NCBI RefSeq assembly: GCF_022370635.2
Contig: NZ_CP092362.2
Span: 868,001-932,000, forward strand
Length of the DNA: 64,000 nt
Source: Mycolicibacterium crocinum
GTDB taxonomy: Bacteria > Actinomycetota > Actinomycetes > Mycobacteriales > Mycobacteriaceae
Reading direction: 5' to 3'
The first letter of the stretch is position 1; each line of letters begins with the position of its first letter. Below the pieces are notes generated by a model. It was not told the origin of the DNA, made no database searches, and saw only the letters and a program-made list of their open reading frames with translations. The position numbers and the translations under genes are program-made. This document shows, piece after piece, positions 27,526 through 35,859 of the stretch.

Positions 27526-28302
27526 TTACTGCGCGGCGCGGGTGGCCGGGTGAATGGCGATCAGCGGGAAACCGGCCCGCCGCCGGCACATCGCCGCCAA
27601 TTCCGAGTACGCCTTCTCGCCGAGCAGCTCGGTGAGTTCCGGGGCGTAGGACTGCCACACCGGCTTGGCCCCGACGTGGGCGGCGGGATCGCCGGTGCAG
27701 TACCAGTGCAGATCGGCACCGCCCTCACCCCAGCCGCGGCGGTCGTATTCGGTGATCGTGGATTTCAGGATTTCCGAACCGTCCGGCCGGGTGACCCATT
27801 CCTGGACGCGCCGGATGGGCAGCTGCCAACACACCTCGGGCTTCATCGTCAGCGGCTCGACCCCGAGCTTGAGGGCCTTGGTGTGCAGGGCGCAGCCGAT
27901 GCCGGTCGGGAAGCCAGGCCGGTTGAGGAAAATGCAGGCGCCCTTGTACTTGCGGGTGCGCAGACTGGGTTTGTCGTCGAACTCGTCCATCTCGAGGTAG
28001 CCCTTACGGCCCAGCCCCTTGTCCCGGAACTGCCAATCCTCGTCGGTCAGCTGCTTGACGGCGTCGTCGAGATTGGCGCGGTCGTCGTCGTCGGACAGGA
28101 ACGCTCCGTGTGAACAGCAACCGTCGTCCGGACGGCCGGCGACCGTGCCCTTGCAGGCCGGCGTGCCGAACACGCATGTCCAATTGGACAGCAGCCAGGT
28201 CAAATCCGCGGCAATCAGATGCTCTGGATTGTCCGGGTCGTAGAACTCCACCCACTCGCGGGGGAAGTCGAGGTCAACCTCGCCAGGGTGCGCATGCGTC
28301 AC
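27526..28302 (-). CDS. Cysteine-rich conserved protein, Rv0495c-like
   Basis: About 258 residues, no signal peptide or membrane helix, with many conserved-looking cysteines: [53 protein letters not shown] and MCRRR. The C-x6-C ... CC-x2-H pattern suggests metal or iron-sulfur binding. The homologue in M. tuberculosis lies beside ppx2 and is conserved across mycobacteria; I have a vague memory of a link to redox homeostasis but cannot verify it. GTG 28302 is chosen; TTG 28311 would add three residues. Divergent from ppx2 across about 100 bp. Confidence 0.85.
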   Translation of the reverse strand: MTHAHPGEVDLDFPREWVEFYDPDNPEHLIAADLTWLLSNWTCVFGTPACKGTVAGRPDDGCCSHGAFLSDDDDRANLDDAVKQLTDEDWQFRDKGLGRKGYLEMDEFDDKPSLRTRKYKGACIFLNRPGFPTGIGCALHTKALKLGVEPLTMKPEVCWQLPIRRVQEWVTRPDGSEILKSTITEYDRRGWGEGGADLHWYCTGDPAAHVGAKPVWQSYAPELTELLGEKAYSELAAMCRRRAGFPLIAIHPATRAAQ

Positions 28303-28399
28303 AGCGCCCAACCGTAGTGCAAGTGCCCGTCACCTTCGCGGTGGGCATTTGCCCCATGTCGCCGGTGCCGCGCAGGTGTCGCAGGCTAGTTTTGTTCAC

Positions 28400-29416
28400 G
28401 TGCGATTAGGCGTGCTCGACGTGGGCAGCAACACGGTTCATCTGCTGGTGGTCGATGCCCACCGCGGCGGGCATCCAACTCCGATGAGCTCCACCAAGGC
28501 CGCCCTGCGGCTCGCCGAAGCGATCGACGACTCCGGCAAGCTGACCCGCCGCGGTGCGGACAAGCTGATCGACACCATCGACGAATTCGCCAAGATCGCG
28601 ACGAGCTCGGGCTGCGCCGACTTGATGGCATTCGCCACCTCGGCCGTGCGGGACGCCAAGAACTCCGAGGACGTCCTGGCGCGTGTGCTCGCCGAAACCG
28701 GAGTGAACCTGCAGGTGTTATCCGGTTCGAACGAGTCCCGGCTGACCTTCCTGGCGGTGCGCCGCTGGTACGGCTGGAGCGCGGGCCGGATCATCAACCT
28801 CGACATCGGCGGCGGCTCACTGGAGCTGTCCAACGGTGTGGACGAGGCGCCCGAGGTGGCGCTGTCGCTGCCGCTGGGTGCCGGGCGGCTCACCCGCGAA
28901 TGGCTTCCCGACGACCCGCCGGGGCGGCGCCGGGTCGCGATGCTGCGCGACTGGCTGGACAACGAGCTGGCCGAGGCCAGTGCGTTCGTCCTGGAAGCCG
29001 GCGTCCCCGACCTGGCGGTGGCGACGTCGAAGACCTTCCGATCGCTCGCCCGGCTGACCGGCGCCGCCCCATCGGGTGCCGGGCCGAGGGTCAAGCGAAC
29101 GCTGACCGCCAACGGCCTGAGGCAACTCATATCTTTCATCTCTAGGATGACCACGACAGATCGTGCCGAGTTGGAGGGAGTCAGTGCCGAGCGGGCGCCA
29201 CAGATCGTGGCCGGTGCTCTGGTGGCGGAGGCAAGCATGCGAGCACTGTCATTGGAATCCGTAGACATATGTCCGTGGGCTCTGCGCGAGGGTCTCATCC
29301 TGCGCCGACTCGATAGTGAAGCTGACGGAACTGCCCTGGTGGAGACCGCCGTGGGGGATGCTGGAAGCAAGAATTTTGATCGGTCGACTGCCGCCCGATC
29401 GAGAGGCACACGATGA
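28400..29416 (+). CDS. ppx2: Exopolyphosphatase / ppGpp phosphohydrolase-type (Ppx/GppA)
   Basis: A 338-residue ASKHA-fold enzyme. Its phosphate loop is LDVGSNTVHLLVVD at the very N-terminus, which fixes GTG 28400 as the start. It has the second loop NLDIGGGSLELS and ATSAVRDAKNS between them. Ppx/GppA proteins hydrolyse polyphosphate or pppGpp. In M. tuberculosis the paralogue Rv0496 (ppx1 in some papers) is the shorter, single-module form, as here. Its stop overlaps the start of the next gene (ATGA). Confidence 0.92.
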   Translation: MRLGVLDVGSNTVHLLVVDAHRGGHPTPMSSTKAALRLAEAIDDSGKLTRRGADKLIDTIDEFAKIATSSGCADLMAFATSAVRDAKNSEDVLARVLAETGVNLQVLSGSNESRLTFLAVRRWYGWSAGRIINLDIGGGSLELSNGVDEAPEVALSLPLGAGRLTREWLPDDPPGRRRVAMLRDWLDNELAEASAFVLEAGVPDLAVATSKTFRSLARLTGAAPSGAGPRVKRTLTANGLRQLISFISRMTTTDRAELEGVSAERAPQIVAGALVAEASMRALSLESVDICPWALREGLILRRLDSEADGTALVETAVGDAGSKNFDRSTAARSRGTR

Positions 29417-30387
29417 CAGCACCAGATGACAGCGAGAACAGCCGGCCGATTTCGGTCGCCGAGCTGCTCGCCAAGAATGGAACGATCGGCTCGCCGCCGG
29501 TCGGGGGGCGTCGCCGCCGTCGACGGGGCAACAGCGACGCGGTGACTGTCGCCGAATTGACCGGCGAGATCCCGATCATCCGCACCGGAGAGATCCCGGT
29601 CGTCCACGACGTCGAGGTCGCGGAGGAGCCGGTGGCCGACGAGCCGCCTGCCGCGCCGCCGGAGCCGCCCGCCGCCACCAACGGCTCGGCCGCCGCGACG
29701 GAGGTGATCGAGGACGAGCAGGCGGAAGCCCAGGAGGACGAGACTCCTGCGCGGCCGTTCGACGGACCACCCCCGCGCTCGGACAGCCCGATCCCGCGTC
29801 GTGAGGTGAGCCCGGAACGCAGCTATGACCCGCGCCCGCTGCGCCGACCCGAGCCCAAGTCCGACGCCGACGACGTGGATTCCGACGCCGAGCAGATGGC
29901 CTTCGACCCGGTCGACGAATCGGCGCCCGTACTGGATCTGGGCCCCGACGAGCAGGTCGACGAAGCCGCCGAGCTGCAGTCCTACCTGCGGTCCTCCGGT
30001 GGCACCCTGTTCAGCGGCCAGACCGTGGCCGACGACCTCGCCCGCCGCGGCGTGGCAGTCGACGAGCACGACGACGCCGTGGCGACCGACACCGAAGCCG
30101 AGGACTATCCGCGCGAAGGCAAGCTCACCGCCCTTTGGCGCGGCCTGCTGGTGGCGGGTCAGTCGATCCTGGCCGTCTTGTTCGGCGCCGGGTTGTTCAT
30201 CGCGTTCGACCAGCTGTGGCGGTGGAACAACATCGTCGCGCTCGTGCTCTCGGTGTTGGTCATCCTCGGTTTGGTGGTGGCCGTCCGAATCGTCCGTAAG
30301 ACCGAGGACATCGCCAGCACGCTGATCGCCGTGGCGGTCGGCGCGCTGGTGACGCTCGGACCGCTGGCGCTGCTGCAATCGACCTGA
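29413..30387 (+). CDS. Membrane protein with acidic disordered N-terminus, Rv0497-like
   Basis: A 324-residue protein. Residues 1-235 are low complexity, rich in Glu, Asp, Pro and Ala with a basic patch (GGRRRRRRG near residue 35), probably disordered and cytosolic. The C-terminus holds two or three transmembrane helices (about 243-263, 266-290, and 302-322). It overlaps ppx2 by ATGA and is followed 7 bp later by the Rv0498 homologue, which supports an operon. Function is unknown. Confidence 0.88.
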   Translation: MTAPDDSENSRPISVAELLAKNGTIGSPPVGGRRRRRRGNSDAVTVAELTGEIPIIRTGEIPVVHDVEVAEEPVADEPPAAPPEPPAATNGSAAATEVIEDEQAEAQEDETPARPFDGPPPRSDSPIPRREVSPERSYDPRPLRRPEPKSDADDVDSDAEQMAFDPVDESAPVLDLGPDEQVDEAAELQSYLRSSGGTLFSGQTVADDLARRGVAVDEHDDAVATDTEAEDYPREGKLTALWRGLLVAGQSILAVLFGAGLFIAFDQLWRWNNIVALVLSVLVILGLVVAVRIVRKTEDIASTLIAVAVGALVTLGPLALLQST

Positions 30388-30394
30388 TTCGTCA

Positions 30395-31240
30395 GTGCGC
30401 CCAGCCATCAAGGTCGGTCTCTCGACGGCCTCGGTCTATCCGCTGAGGACCGAGGCGGCTTTCGAGTACGCCGCCGAATTGGGTTACGACGGAGTCGAAC
30501 TCATGGTGTGGGCGGAGACCGTCAGCCAGGACATCGGCGCCATCGCCAAACTGTCCCGGCGCTACAACGTGCCGGTGCTGTCGGTGCACGCACCGTGCCT
30601 GCTGATCTCGCAGCGGGTGTGGGGCGCCAATCCGATTCCGAAGCTGACCCGCAGCGTGCAGGCCGCCGAGCGGCTCGGCGCGCAGACCGTCGTGGTGCAT
30701 CCGCCGTTTAGGTGGCAGCGCCGCTACGCCGACGGGTTCAGCGAGCAGGTGGCCGAGTTGGAAAGCCGCAGTGACGTTCTGGTCGCGGTGGAGAACATGT
30801 TCCCGTTCCGGGCCGACCGATTCTTCGGCTCCGGCGATCCGTCCATCGAGCGGATGCGTAAGCGCGGCGGCCGCCCCGGCGTTGGTATTTCAGCGTTCGC
30901 GCCGTCCTACGATCCGCTGGACGGCAACCACGCGCACTACACCTTGGACCTGTCGCACACCGCGACCGCAGGCACCGATGCCTTGGAGATGGCCGGGCGG
31001 ATGGGCGACGGCTTGGTGCATCTGCACCTGTGCGACGGCAACGGCGCCTCGACCGACGAACACCTGGTGCCCGGACGGGGGACGCAGCCGACGGTCGAGG
31101 TGTGCCAGATGCTGGCTGCAAGCGACTTCACCGGGCATGTGATCCTGGAGGTCACCACCTCGGGTGCGCGCACCAAGGCCGAGCGTGAGGCGCTACTGGT
31201 CGAGTCACTGCAATTCGCGCGCACCCATCTGCTGCGGTGA
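30395..31240 (+). CDS. Sugar phosphate isomerase/epimerase-like TIM-barrel protein, Rv0498-like
   Basis: A 281-residue protein of the xylose-isomerase-like (AP endonuclease 2) superfamily. Residues suited to metal binding are placed as in the family: ELMVWAE, HAPCL, VVHPPF, VAVENMF, YTLDLSHTA and HLHLCDGN. Substrate unknown. GTG 30395 begins 7 bp after the preceding stop. A purine-poor region before it leaves the ribosome site unclear. The gene order matches M. tuberculosis. Confidence 0.87.
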   Translation: MRPAIKVGLSTASVYPLRTEAAFEYAAELGYDGVELMVWAETVSQDIGAIAKLSRRYNVPVLSVHAPCLLISQRVWGANPIPKLTRSVQAAERLGAQTVVVHPPFRWQRRYADGFSEQVAELESRSDVLVAVENMFPFRADRFFGSGDPSIERMRKRGGRPGVGISAFAPSYDPLDGNHAHYTLDLSHTATAGTDALEMAGRMGDGLVHLHLCDGNGASTDEHLVPGRGTQPTVEVCQMLAASDFTGHVILEVTTSGARTKAEREALLVESLQFARTHLLR

Positions 31241-31280
31241 CTGCCGCAGCGCGCGAACGTGTTGTGTGAGAGAGGCATTG

Positions 31281-32078
31281 ATGTACCCCCGGTTCGCCGA
31301 CGCGATGACGTTGACCCCTGTCGAGGCTGGCTTTGAGGCAAACCTCAACGAGCACTGGACAATTGGGCCGAAGATCCATGGCGGTGTGATGCTGGCGCTG
31401 TGCGCCAACGCCGCTCGCGCGGCCTACGGACAAGAAGGCTTCGAGCCGGTGGCGGTGTCGGCGGATTTTCTGTCGGCCCCCGATCCGGGTTCGGTGCGGC
31501 TGATCACCACCGTGCAGAAGCGAGGCCGCCGGATCGGCCTGGTCGACGTCGCCCTCACCCAGGGGGAGCGCACCTGCGTGCGGACAGTCGTGACCCTCGG
31601 CGATCCCGAGCACCACGTCGAGCCCCTGCTGTCGGCCAACCCGGTGACGCCACTGATGAGCGTCGAACCGCCCGCGCACATCGAGCCGATCGGCCCCGGT
31701 CATCCCGCGGCGGCGATCAACAACCTGGCCCGCGGCTGCGACATCCGTCCCGACCTCGACGAGACCCGCACCGAGTCCGGGGCACCGGTCTACAAGATCT
31801 GGGTGCGCCCCAAGGACGGTCCGGTCGACGTGCTGTTCGCCCTGATGTGCGGCGACATCTCGGTGCCCGCCTGCTACGCGGTGGGCCGCCGCGGCTGGGC
31901 GCCGACAGTCCAGATGACGGCCTATCTGCGCGGTATGCCCGACGACGGCTGGCTGCGAGTCGCCTGCACGACGGCCCAAATCGGCCAGGACTGGTTCGAC
32001 GAGGACCACACCGTCGTCGACAGCGCCGGGCGCATCATCGTGCAGACCCGCCAGCTGGCCTTGGTGCCCGCCCAATAG
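31281..32078 (+). CDS. Thioesterase-like (double hotdog) protein, Rv0499-like
   Basis: A 265-residue acyl-CoA thioesterase-like protein. LNEHWTIGPKIHGGVMLAL resembles the hotdog helix region of the TesB/PaaI type, and a second half (VDVLFALMCGDISVPACYAVG) looks like the second hotdog. ATG 31281 follows the ribosome site AGAGAGG with 5 bp spacing, and this excludes the longer upstream reading. The gene order places it in the M. tuberculosis Rv0499 position, just before proC. Substrate unknown. Confidence 0.82.
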   Translation: MYPRFADAMTLTPVEAGFEANLNEHWTIGPKIHGGVMLALCANAARAAYGQEGFEPVAVSADFLSAPDPGSVRLITTVQKRGRRIGLVDVALTQGERTCVRTVVTLGDPEHHVEPLLSANPVTPLMSVEPPAHIEPIGPGHPAAAINNLARGCDIRPDLDETRTESGAPVYKIWVRPKDGPVDVLFALMCGDISVPACYAVGRRGWAPTVQMTAYLRGMPDDGWLRVACTTAQIGQDWFDEDHTVVDSAGRIIVQTRQLALVPAQ

Positions 32079-32098
32079 CCGGGCTATAGGGTCTGCCC

Positions 32099-32962
32099 AT
32101 GGCCAGAATCGCGATCATCGGCGGCGGCAGCATGGGCGAGGCGATCCTTGCAGGGCTGCTTCGGGCGGGCAGGCAAGTCAAGGACCTCGTGGTCTCCGAG
32201 CGGATGCCGGAGCGCGCCCAATACCTCGGCGAGAAGTATTCGGTTCAGCTCGCCTCGGTGTCCGAGGCGGTGGAGACCGCCGCCTTCGTGATCGTCGCGG
32301 TCAAGCCGGGTGATGCCGAGAGCGTCGTCGCGGAGATCGCCGAGGCCGCCGCTCAGGCCGAGAGCGACACCGTCGAGCAGGTTTTCGTGACCGTCGCCGC
32401 CGGCGTGACGATCGGCTTCTACGAATCGCGGCTGCCGGCCGGTTCGCCGGTGGTCCGGGTGATGCCCAATACGCCGGCTCTGGTCGGTGCCGGCGTGAGC
32501 GCCATGGCCGCGGGGCGGTTCGCCACCGCTGAGCAGCTCGCTGACGTCGCGGCGGTGTTCCGGTGCGTCGGTGACGTGTTGACCGTCCCGGAGAGCCAGC
32601 TGGACGCCGTCACGGCGGTCTCCGGATCGGGGCCCGCGTACTTCTTCCTGTTCGTCGAAGCGCTCGTCGACGCGGCGGTCGCCAACGGGCTCGGCAGGGC
32701 GGTCGCGACCGACCTCGCCGTGCAGACCATGGCCGGATCCGCGGCAATGCTGCTCGAACGACTGGACGGCCTGCGCGCGGCTGGCGAAGACGTCGGCCTC
32801 GATACCTCTCCGGCGCGGCTGCGGGCGATGGTCACCTCCCCGGGCGGCACCACTGCCGCTGGCCTGCGGGAACTCGAAGACGGCGGATTGCGGTCGGCCA
32901 TTGCGGCAGCCGTCGACGCCGCAAAAACCCGCTCTGAGCAGCTAGGAATTACATCAGAGTAG
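32099..32962 (+). CDS. proC: Pyrroline-5-carboxylate reductase
   Basis: A 287-residue enzyme for the last step of proline synthesis, reducing pyrroline-5-carboxylate with NAD(P)H. It has the Rossmann opening IAIIGGGSMGEAILAGLL, VRVMPNTPALVGAG, the catalytic block AVSGSGPAYFFLFVEAL and MVTSPGGTTAAGLREL near the C-terminus. Its length is typical. ATG 32099 places the glycine-rich loop at residue 7-12, as expected. The gene order matches the mycobacterial core. Confidence 0.96.
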   Translation: MARIAIIGGGSMGEAILAGLLRAGRQVKDLVVSERMPERAQYLGEKYSVQLASVSEAVETAAFVIVAVKPGDAESVVAEIAEAAAQAESDTVEQVFVTVAAGVTIGFYESRLPAGSPVVRVMPNTPALVGAGVSAMAAGRFATAEQLADVAAVFRCVGDVLTVPESQLDAVTAVSGSGPAYFFLFVEALVDAAVANGLGRAVATDLAVQTMAGSAAMLLERLDGLRAAGEDVGLDTSPARLRAMVTSPGGTTAAGLRELEDGGLRSAIAAAVDAAKTRSEQLGITSE

Positions 32963-33020
32963 TTCAAGAAATTTCTGATGGATTGACCCACACCCGTCGC
33001 AGTAACCCCATCCGCCACGC

Positions 33021-33026
33021 TATTCT
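33021..33026 (+). promoter_or_regulatory. Candidate -10 element (TATTCT)
   Basis: TATTCT fits the mycobacterial TANNNT -10 consensus. Transcription would be expected to begin at about 33033, right at the GTGTATG cluster, which would create a leaderless message starting at or near the ATG at 33035. It lies upstream of a structured region and the excisionase-like gene. No experimental evidence is available. Confidence 0.35.
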
Positions 33027-33034
33027 CCTCGTGT

Positions 33035-33157
33035 ATGCACGGCTGGGTGCCAGCGGTGGGGAAGCCGCTGGAACTGCCCGTGCCTGACGGATTGGGTTGC
33101 GATGACGTCTATGAACGGGCCATCGGCGCGGGATTCGGCTGGAAAATCGGCGCGTGA
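33035..33157 (+). CDS. Possible leaderless 40-residue upstream ORF
   Basis: ATG 33035 opens a 40-codon frame ending at TGA 33157, overlapping the start of the excisionase-like gene in another frame. The peptide begins MHGWVPAVGKPLELPVP and its codons mostly end in G or C, as real genes here do. A candidate -10 lies 9 bp upstream, consistent with leaderless translation. It may be a regulatory small ORF for the downstream gene, but its short length means it could be chance. Confidence 0.3.
   Translation: MHGWVPAVGKPLELPVPDGLGCDDVYERAIGAGFGWKIGA
33037..33083 (+). other. Nested stem-loop upstream of the excisionase-like gene
   Basis: An outer stem GCACGG/CCGTGC and an inner 7-bp stem CCAGCGG/CCGCTGG (33050-33056 with 33065-33071, loop of 8) stack into one hairpin. 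There is no U-tract, so this is not a classical terminator. It overlaps the possible upstream ORF and ends 18 bp before the next start, so it could affect translation. Base pairing is read directly; function is inference. Confidence 0.4.
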
Positions 33158-33365
33158 TGCCGGCGGCGCCGACAGCCCGCCCGCCGCTCGGGCTCAATTT
33201 CTCACCGTCGCCGAAGTCGCTGCGCTGATGCGTGTCAGCAAGATGACGGTCTACCGCCTGGTGCACAACGGCGAGCTGCCCGCGGTGCGCGTGGGCCGGT
33301 CGTTCCGGGTGCATGCCAAGGCCGTCCACGACCTGTTGGAGACGTCGTACTTCGACGCCGGGTAA
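33102..33365 (+). CDS. Excisionase/MerR-type helix-turn-helix DNA-binding protein, Rv0500A-like
   Basis: An 87-residue protein. The first 30 residues are polar and flexible, then LTVAEVAALMRVSKMTVYRL forms a helix-turn-helix of the excisionase (HTH_17) family and VHNGELPAVRVGRSFRVHAKAV is the wing. Such proteins in actinobacteria (BldC-like in size and layout) are global regulators rather than phage excisionases. No phage genes are near. ATG 33102 or 33111 are both possible. The gene is conserved between proC and bS22 in mycobacteria. Confidence 0.88.
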   Translation: MTSMNGPSARDSAGKSARDAGGADSPPAARAQFLTVAEVAALMRVSKMTVYRLVHNGELPAVRVGRSFRVHAKAVHDLLETSYFDAG

Positions 33366-33481
33366 CCAGCCCGTCGGCAACCGGTCGTTTTCCGTTCCGC
33401 ATGCCTGCTTAGGTAAGGTGTCCGGGACACAAGAAGCTTGCTCTGGTGCAGGCACTGCGAGGATTTAGGTAGCGGATTTTC

Positions 33482-33583
33482 ATGGGTTCAGTCATCAAGA
33501 AGCGGCGTAAGCGCATGTCGAAGAAGAAGCACCGCAAGCTGCTGCGTCGTACCCGGGTCCAGCGCAGAAAACTCGGTAAGTAG
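33482..33583 (+). CDS. Small ribosomal subunit protein bS22 (33 residues)
   Basis: A 33-residue, very basic protein: [19 protein letters not shown] followed by [14 protein letters not shown]. This is the AURKAIP1/COX24-type domain and matches the mycobacterial ribosomal protein bS22 that was found in cryo-EM maps of the M. smegmatis 30S subunit, as I remember. It corresponds to Rv0500B. It is too short for most gene callers but is highly conserved, and its codons are biased to strong ones. A purine-rich AGGTAGCGG lies before the ATG. Binds 16S rRNA near the decoding centre. Confidence 0.93.
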
Positions 33584-33653
33584 TCGTCGCACCCGGCCGG
33601 CTCGGCCCTCGTCGAGCCGTGCCGGCGCTGGGTTGGGCCGATAGGCTGTTCTG

Positions 33654-34727
33654 ATGTCTTCCGGCGGTATCGACAACGAAACCCCGCATTACCCCAAGGT
33701 CGTGCTGGTCACCGGTGCCTGCCGGTTCCTCGGCGGATACCTCACCGCGCGCCTGGCGCAGAACCCGTTGATCAACAAGGTCATCGCGGTGGACGCCGTC
33801 GCACCCAGCAAGGATTTGCTGCGCCGGATGGGCCGCGCCGAGTTCGTGCGCGCCGACATTCGAAATCCGTTCATCGCCAAGGTGATTCGCAACGGCGAAG
33901 TCGACACGGTGGTGCACGCGGCCGCGGCGTCCTACGCCCCGCGCTCGGGTGGACGCGCGACGCTGAAGGAAATCAACGTCATGGGCGCGATGCAGTTGTT
34001 CGCGGCCTGTCAGAAAGCGCCGTCGGTGCGACGGGTGATCCTCAAGTCGACCTCCGAGGTCTACGGCTCCCATCCGCATGATCCGGTGGCCTTCACCGAG
34101 GACAGCAGCAGCCGCCGTCCGCCCGCCGAGGGATTCGCCCGCGACAGCATCGACATCGAGGGCTATGCGCGCGGACTGGGTCGGCGCAGGCCCGACATCG
34201 CGGTCACGATCCTGCGCCTGGCCAACATGATCGGCCCCGGCATGGACACCGCGCTCTCGCGGTATCTGGCCGGCCCGCTGGTGACCACAGTGCTTGGCCA
34301 TGACGCACGGCTGCAGCTGCTGCACGAGCAGGATGCGCTCGGGGCGCTGGAGCGGGCCACGATGGCGGGAAAATCGGGCACCTTCAACATCGGCGCCGAC
34401 GGCGTGATCATGATGTCGCAAGCAATCCGGCGTTCCGGGCGCGTTGCGATTCCATTGCCGAATTCCGCGGTTTGGGCACTGTATTCGTTGCGACGGGCGG
34501 GCCGGACTTCCGACCTCAACCGTGACCAGATGGACTGGTTAAATTACGGTCGCGTCATGGACACCACCAGAATGCGCTCCGAGTTGGGGTTTACGCCGAA
34601 ATGGACGACGATGGAGGCCTTCGACGACTACGTGCGCGGCCGAGGATTGACCCCGATCATTGATCCGAAATGGGTACGATCTGTGGAGAGTCGCGCGGTC
34701 GCCGTTGCGCAGCGATGGGGCGGCTAA
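33654..34727 (+). CDS. galE2: NAD-dependent epimerase/dehydratase, GalE2-like (Rv0501)
   Basis: A 357-residue extended-SDR protein. VVLVTGACRFLGGYLTARLA is a TGxxxxxG-type nucleotide-binding motif (TGACRFLGG), followed by VVHAAAAS and an SRRPPAEGFARDS segment. The usual catalytic YxxxK is not obvious: the equivalent region reads EGYARGLGRR, so the lysine appears to be missing, and true UDP-galactose epimerase activity is doubtful. The symbol follows the M. tuberculosis name by synteny only. ATG 33654 gives the natural start. Confidence 0.85.
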   Translation: MSSGGIDNETPHYPKVVLVTGACRFLGGYLTARLAQNPLINKVIAVDAVAPSKDLLRRMGRAEFVRADIRNPFIAKVIRNGEVDTVVHAAAASYAPRSGGRATLKEINVMGAMQLFAACQKAPSVRRVILKSTSEVYGSHPHDPVAFTEDSSSRRPPAEGFARDSIDIEGYARGLGRRRPDIAVTILRLANMIGPGMDTALSRYLAGPLVTTVLGHDARLQLLHEQDALGALERATMAGKSGTFNIGADGVIMMSQAIRRSGRVAIPLPNSAVWALYSLRRAGRTSDLNRDQMDWLNYGRVMDTTRMRSELGFTPKWTTMEAFDDYVRGRGLTPIIDPKWVRSVESRAVAVAQRWGG

Positions 34728-34755
34728 CAGGTCGATGGTGGGGAAGAGGTAACCG

Positions 34756-35820
34756 GTGGCGGGTGAATCAAAAGCCAAAGTGATTCCGCTGCACTCGAAT
34801 ACGAGTCGTGTGGCGGCCGCCCGGCGCGCCGCGCAGCGTGCCGAAGCCGCGCGCCGGCATCCCTCCCTGCTGTCCGACCCCGGTACCCGCGCCTCGGCAG
34901 AGGAGATCGCCGCCGTCGTCCGAGAAATCGACGCGCGCCGCGGTGCCAGTGGGATCGGCCGTTCCGAGGACGCGCCTAATGAACTGGCACAACGTATTTC
35001 GGCGGTCGCCGATTACGTCACCAAGCGATTTTCTGGCGATTATTCGGTCGATGAATTCGGGTTCGACCCGATGTTCAACAACGCCATCGTATTGCCTTTG
35101 CTGCGCGTGCTTTTCCAGAATTGGTTCCGGGTCGAGGTCAGCGGCATCGAGAATCTGCCGAAGAAGGGCGCCGGCCTGATCGTCGCCAATCATGCGGGCA
35201 CGTTGCCGATCGACGGCATGATGCTGTCGGTGGCCGTGCACGACCATCACCCGTTGAACCGGGACGCCCGGTTGCTGGCCGCCGACATGGTCTTCGATAT
35301 GCCGATGCTCGGACCGATCGCGCGCAAGGCCGGACACACGATGGCCTGCACCACCGACGCCCATCGCCTGCTTGCCGGCGGCGAACTGACCGCCGTTTTC
35401 CCCGAGGGATACAAGGGCCTGGGCAAGCCCTTCCGGGACCGCTACAAGCTGCAGCGCTTCGGCCGCGGCGGGTTCGTTTCGGCGGCGCTGCGGACCAAGG
35501 CGCCGATCATTCCGTGCTCGATTGTCGGATCCGAAGAGATCTATCCGATGATCGCCGACGTCAAGCTGCTGGCGCGGATTCTGGGCCTGCCGTACTTCCC
35601 GATCACGCCGCTGTTCCCGCTCGCCGGCCCGGCCGGGCTGATCCCGCTTCCGTCGAAGTGGCACATCGCATTCGGCAAGCCGATCGAGACCGCGAGCTAC
35701 GACGAGGCTGCGGCCGACGACCCGATGATCACCTTCGATCTGACCGACCAGGTCCGCGAGACCATCCAGCAGACGCTGTATCAGTTGCTGACCAAGCGTC
35801 GCAACATGTTCCTGGGCTGA
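34756..35820 (+). CDS. 1-acylglycerol-3-phosphate O-acyltransferase-like protein, Rv0502-like
   Basis: A 354-residue PlsC-superfamily acyltransferase. It has a basic N-terminus and the acyltransferase blocks LIVANHAGTLPIDGMML (the His...Asp pair is spaced His-x6-Asp, not the usual x4, which is seen in this actinobacterial subgroup), FPEGYKGLGKP and PIIPCSIVGSEE. The substrate is probably a phospholipid precursor but is not established. GTG 34756 follows GGGGAAGAGG, a good ribosome site. It is preceded by galE2 28 bp away, as in M. tuberculosis. Confidence 0.88.
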   Translation: MAGESKAKVIPLHSNTSRVAAARRAAQRAEAARRHPSLLSDPGTRASAEEIAAVVREIDARRGASGIGRSEDAPNELAQRISAVADYVTKRFSGDYSVDEFGFDPMFNNAIVLPLLRVLFQNWFRVEVSGIENLPKKGAGLIVANHAGTLPIDGMMLSVAVHDHHPLNRDARLLAADMVFDMPMLGPIARKAGHTMACTTDAHRLLAGGELTAVFPEGYKGLGKPFRDRYKLQRFGRGGFVSAALRTKAPIIPCSIVGSEEIYPMIADVKLLARILGLPYFPITPLFPLAGPAGLIPLPSKWHIAFGKPIETASYDEAAADDPMITFDLTDQVRETIQQTLYQLLTKRRNMFLG

Positions 35821-35839
35821 CCCGCCCGGGTCGGCGCGA

Positions 35840-35859
35840 AGCGCTGATGAATCAGCGCT
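35840..35859. terminator. Bidirectional stem-loop between convergent genes
   Basis: AGCGCTGA and TCAGCGCT form a perfect 8-bp stem around the loop TGAA. It lies between the acyltransferase stop at 35820 and the MaoC-like gene stop at 35858, so it can serve both strands. It overlaps the minus-strand stop codon. There is no strong U-tract; mycobacterial terminators often lack one. Confidence 0.55.

Noticed and set aside
28438-30411. 657-codon minus-strand open frame
   Set aside because: Antisense to ppx2 and the Rv0497-like gene.
33102-33365. Phage excisionase indicating an integrated element
   Set aside because: No integrase, attachment sites or phage genes nearby. The gene is in its conserved mycobacterial position.
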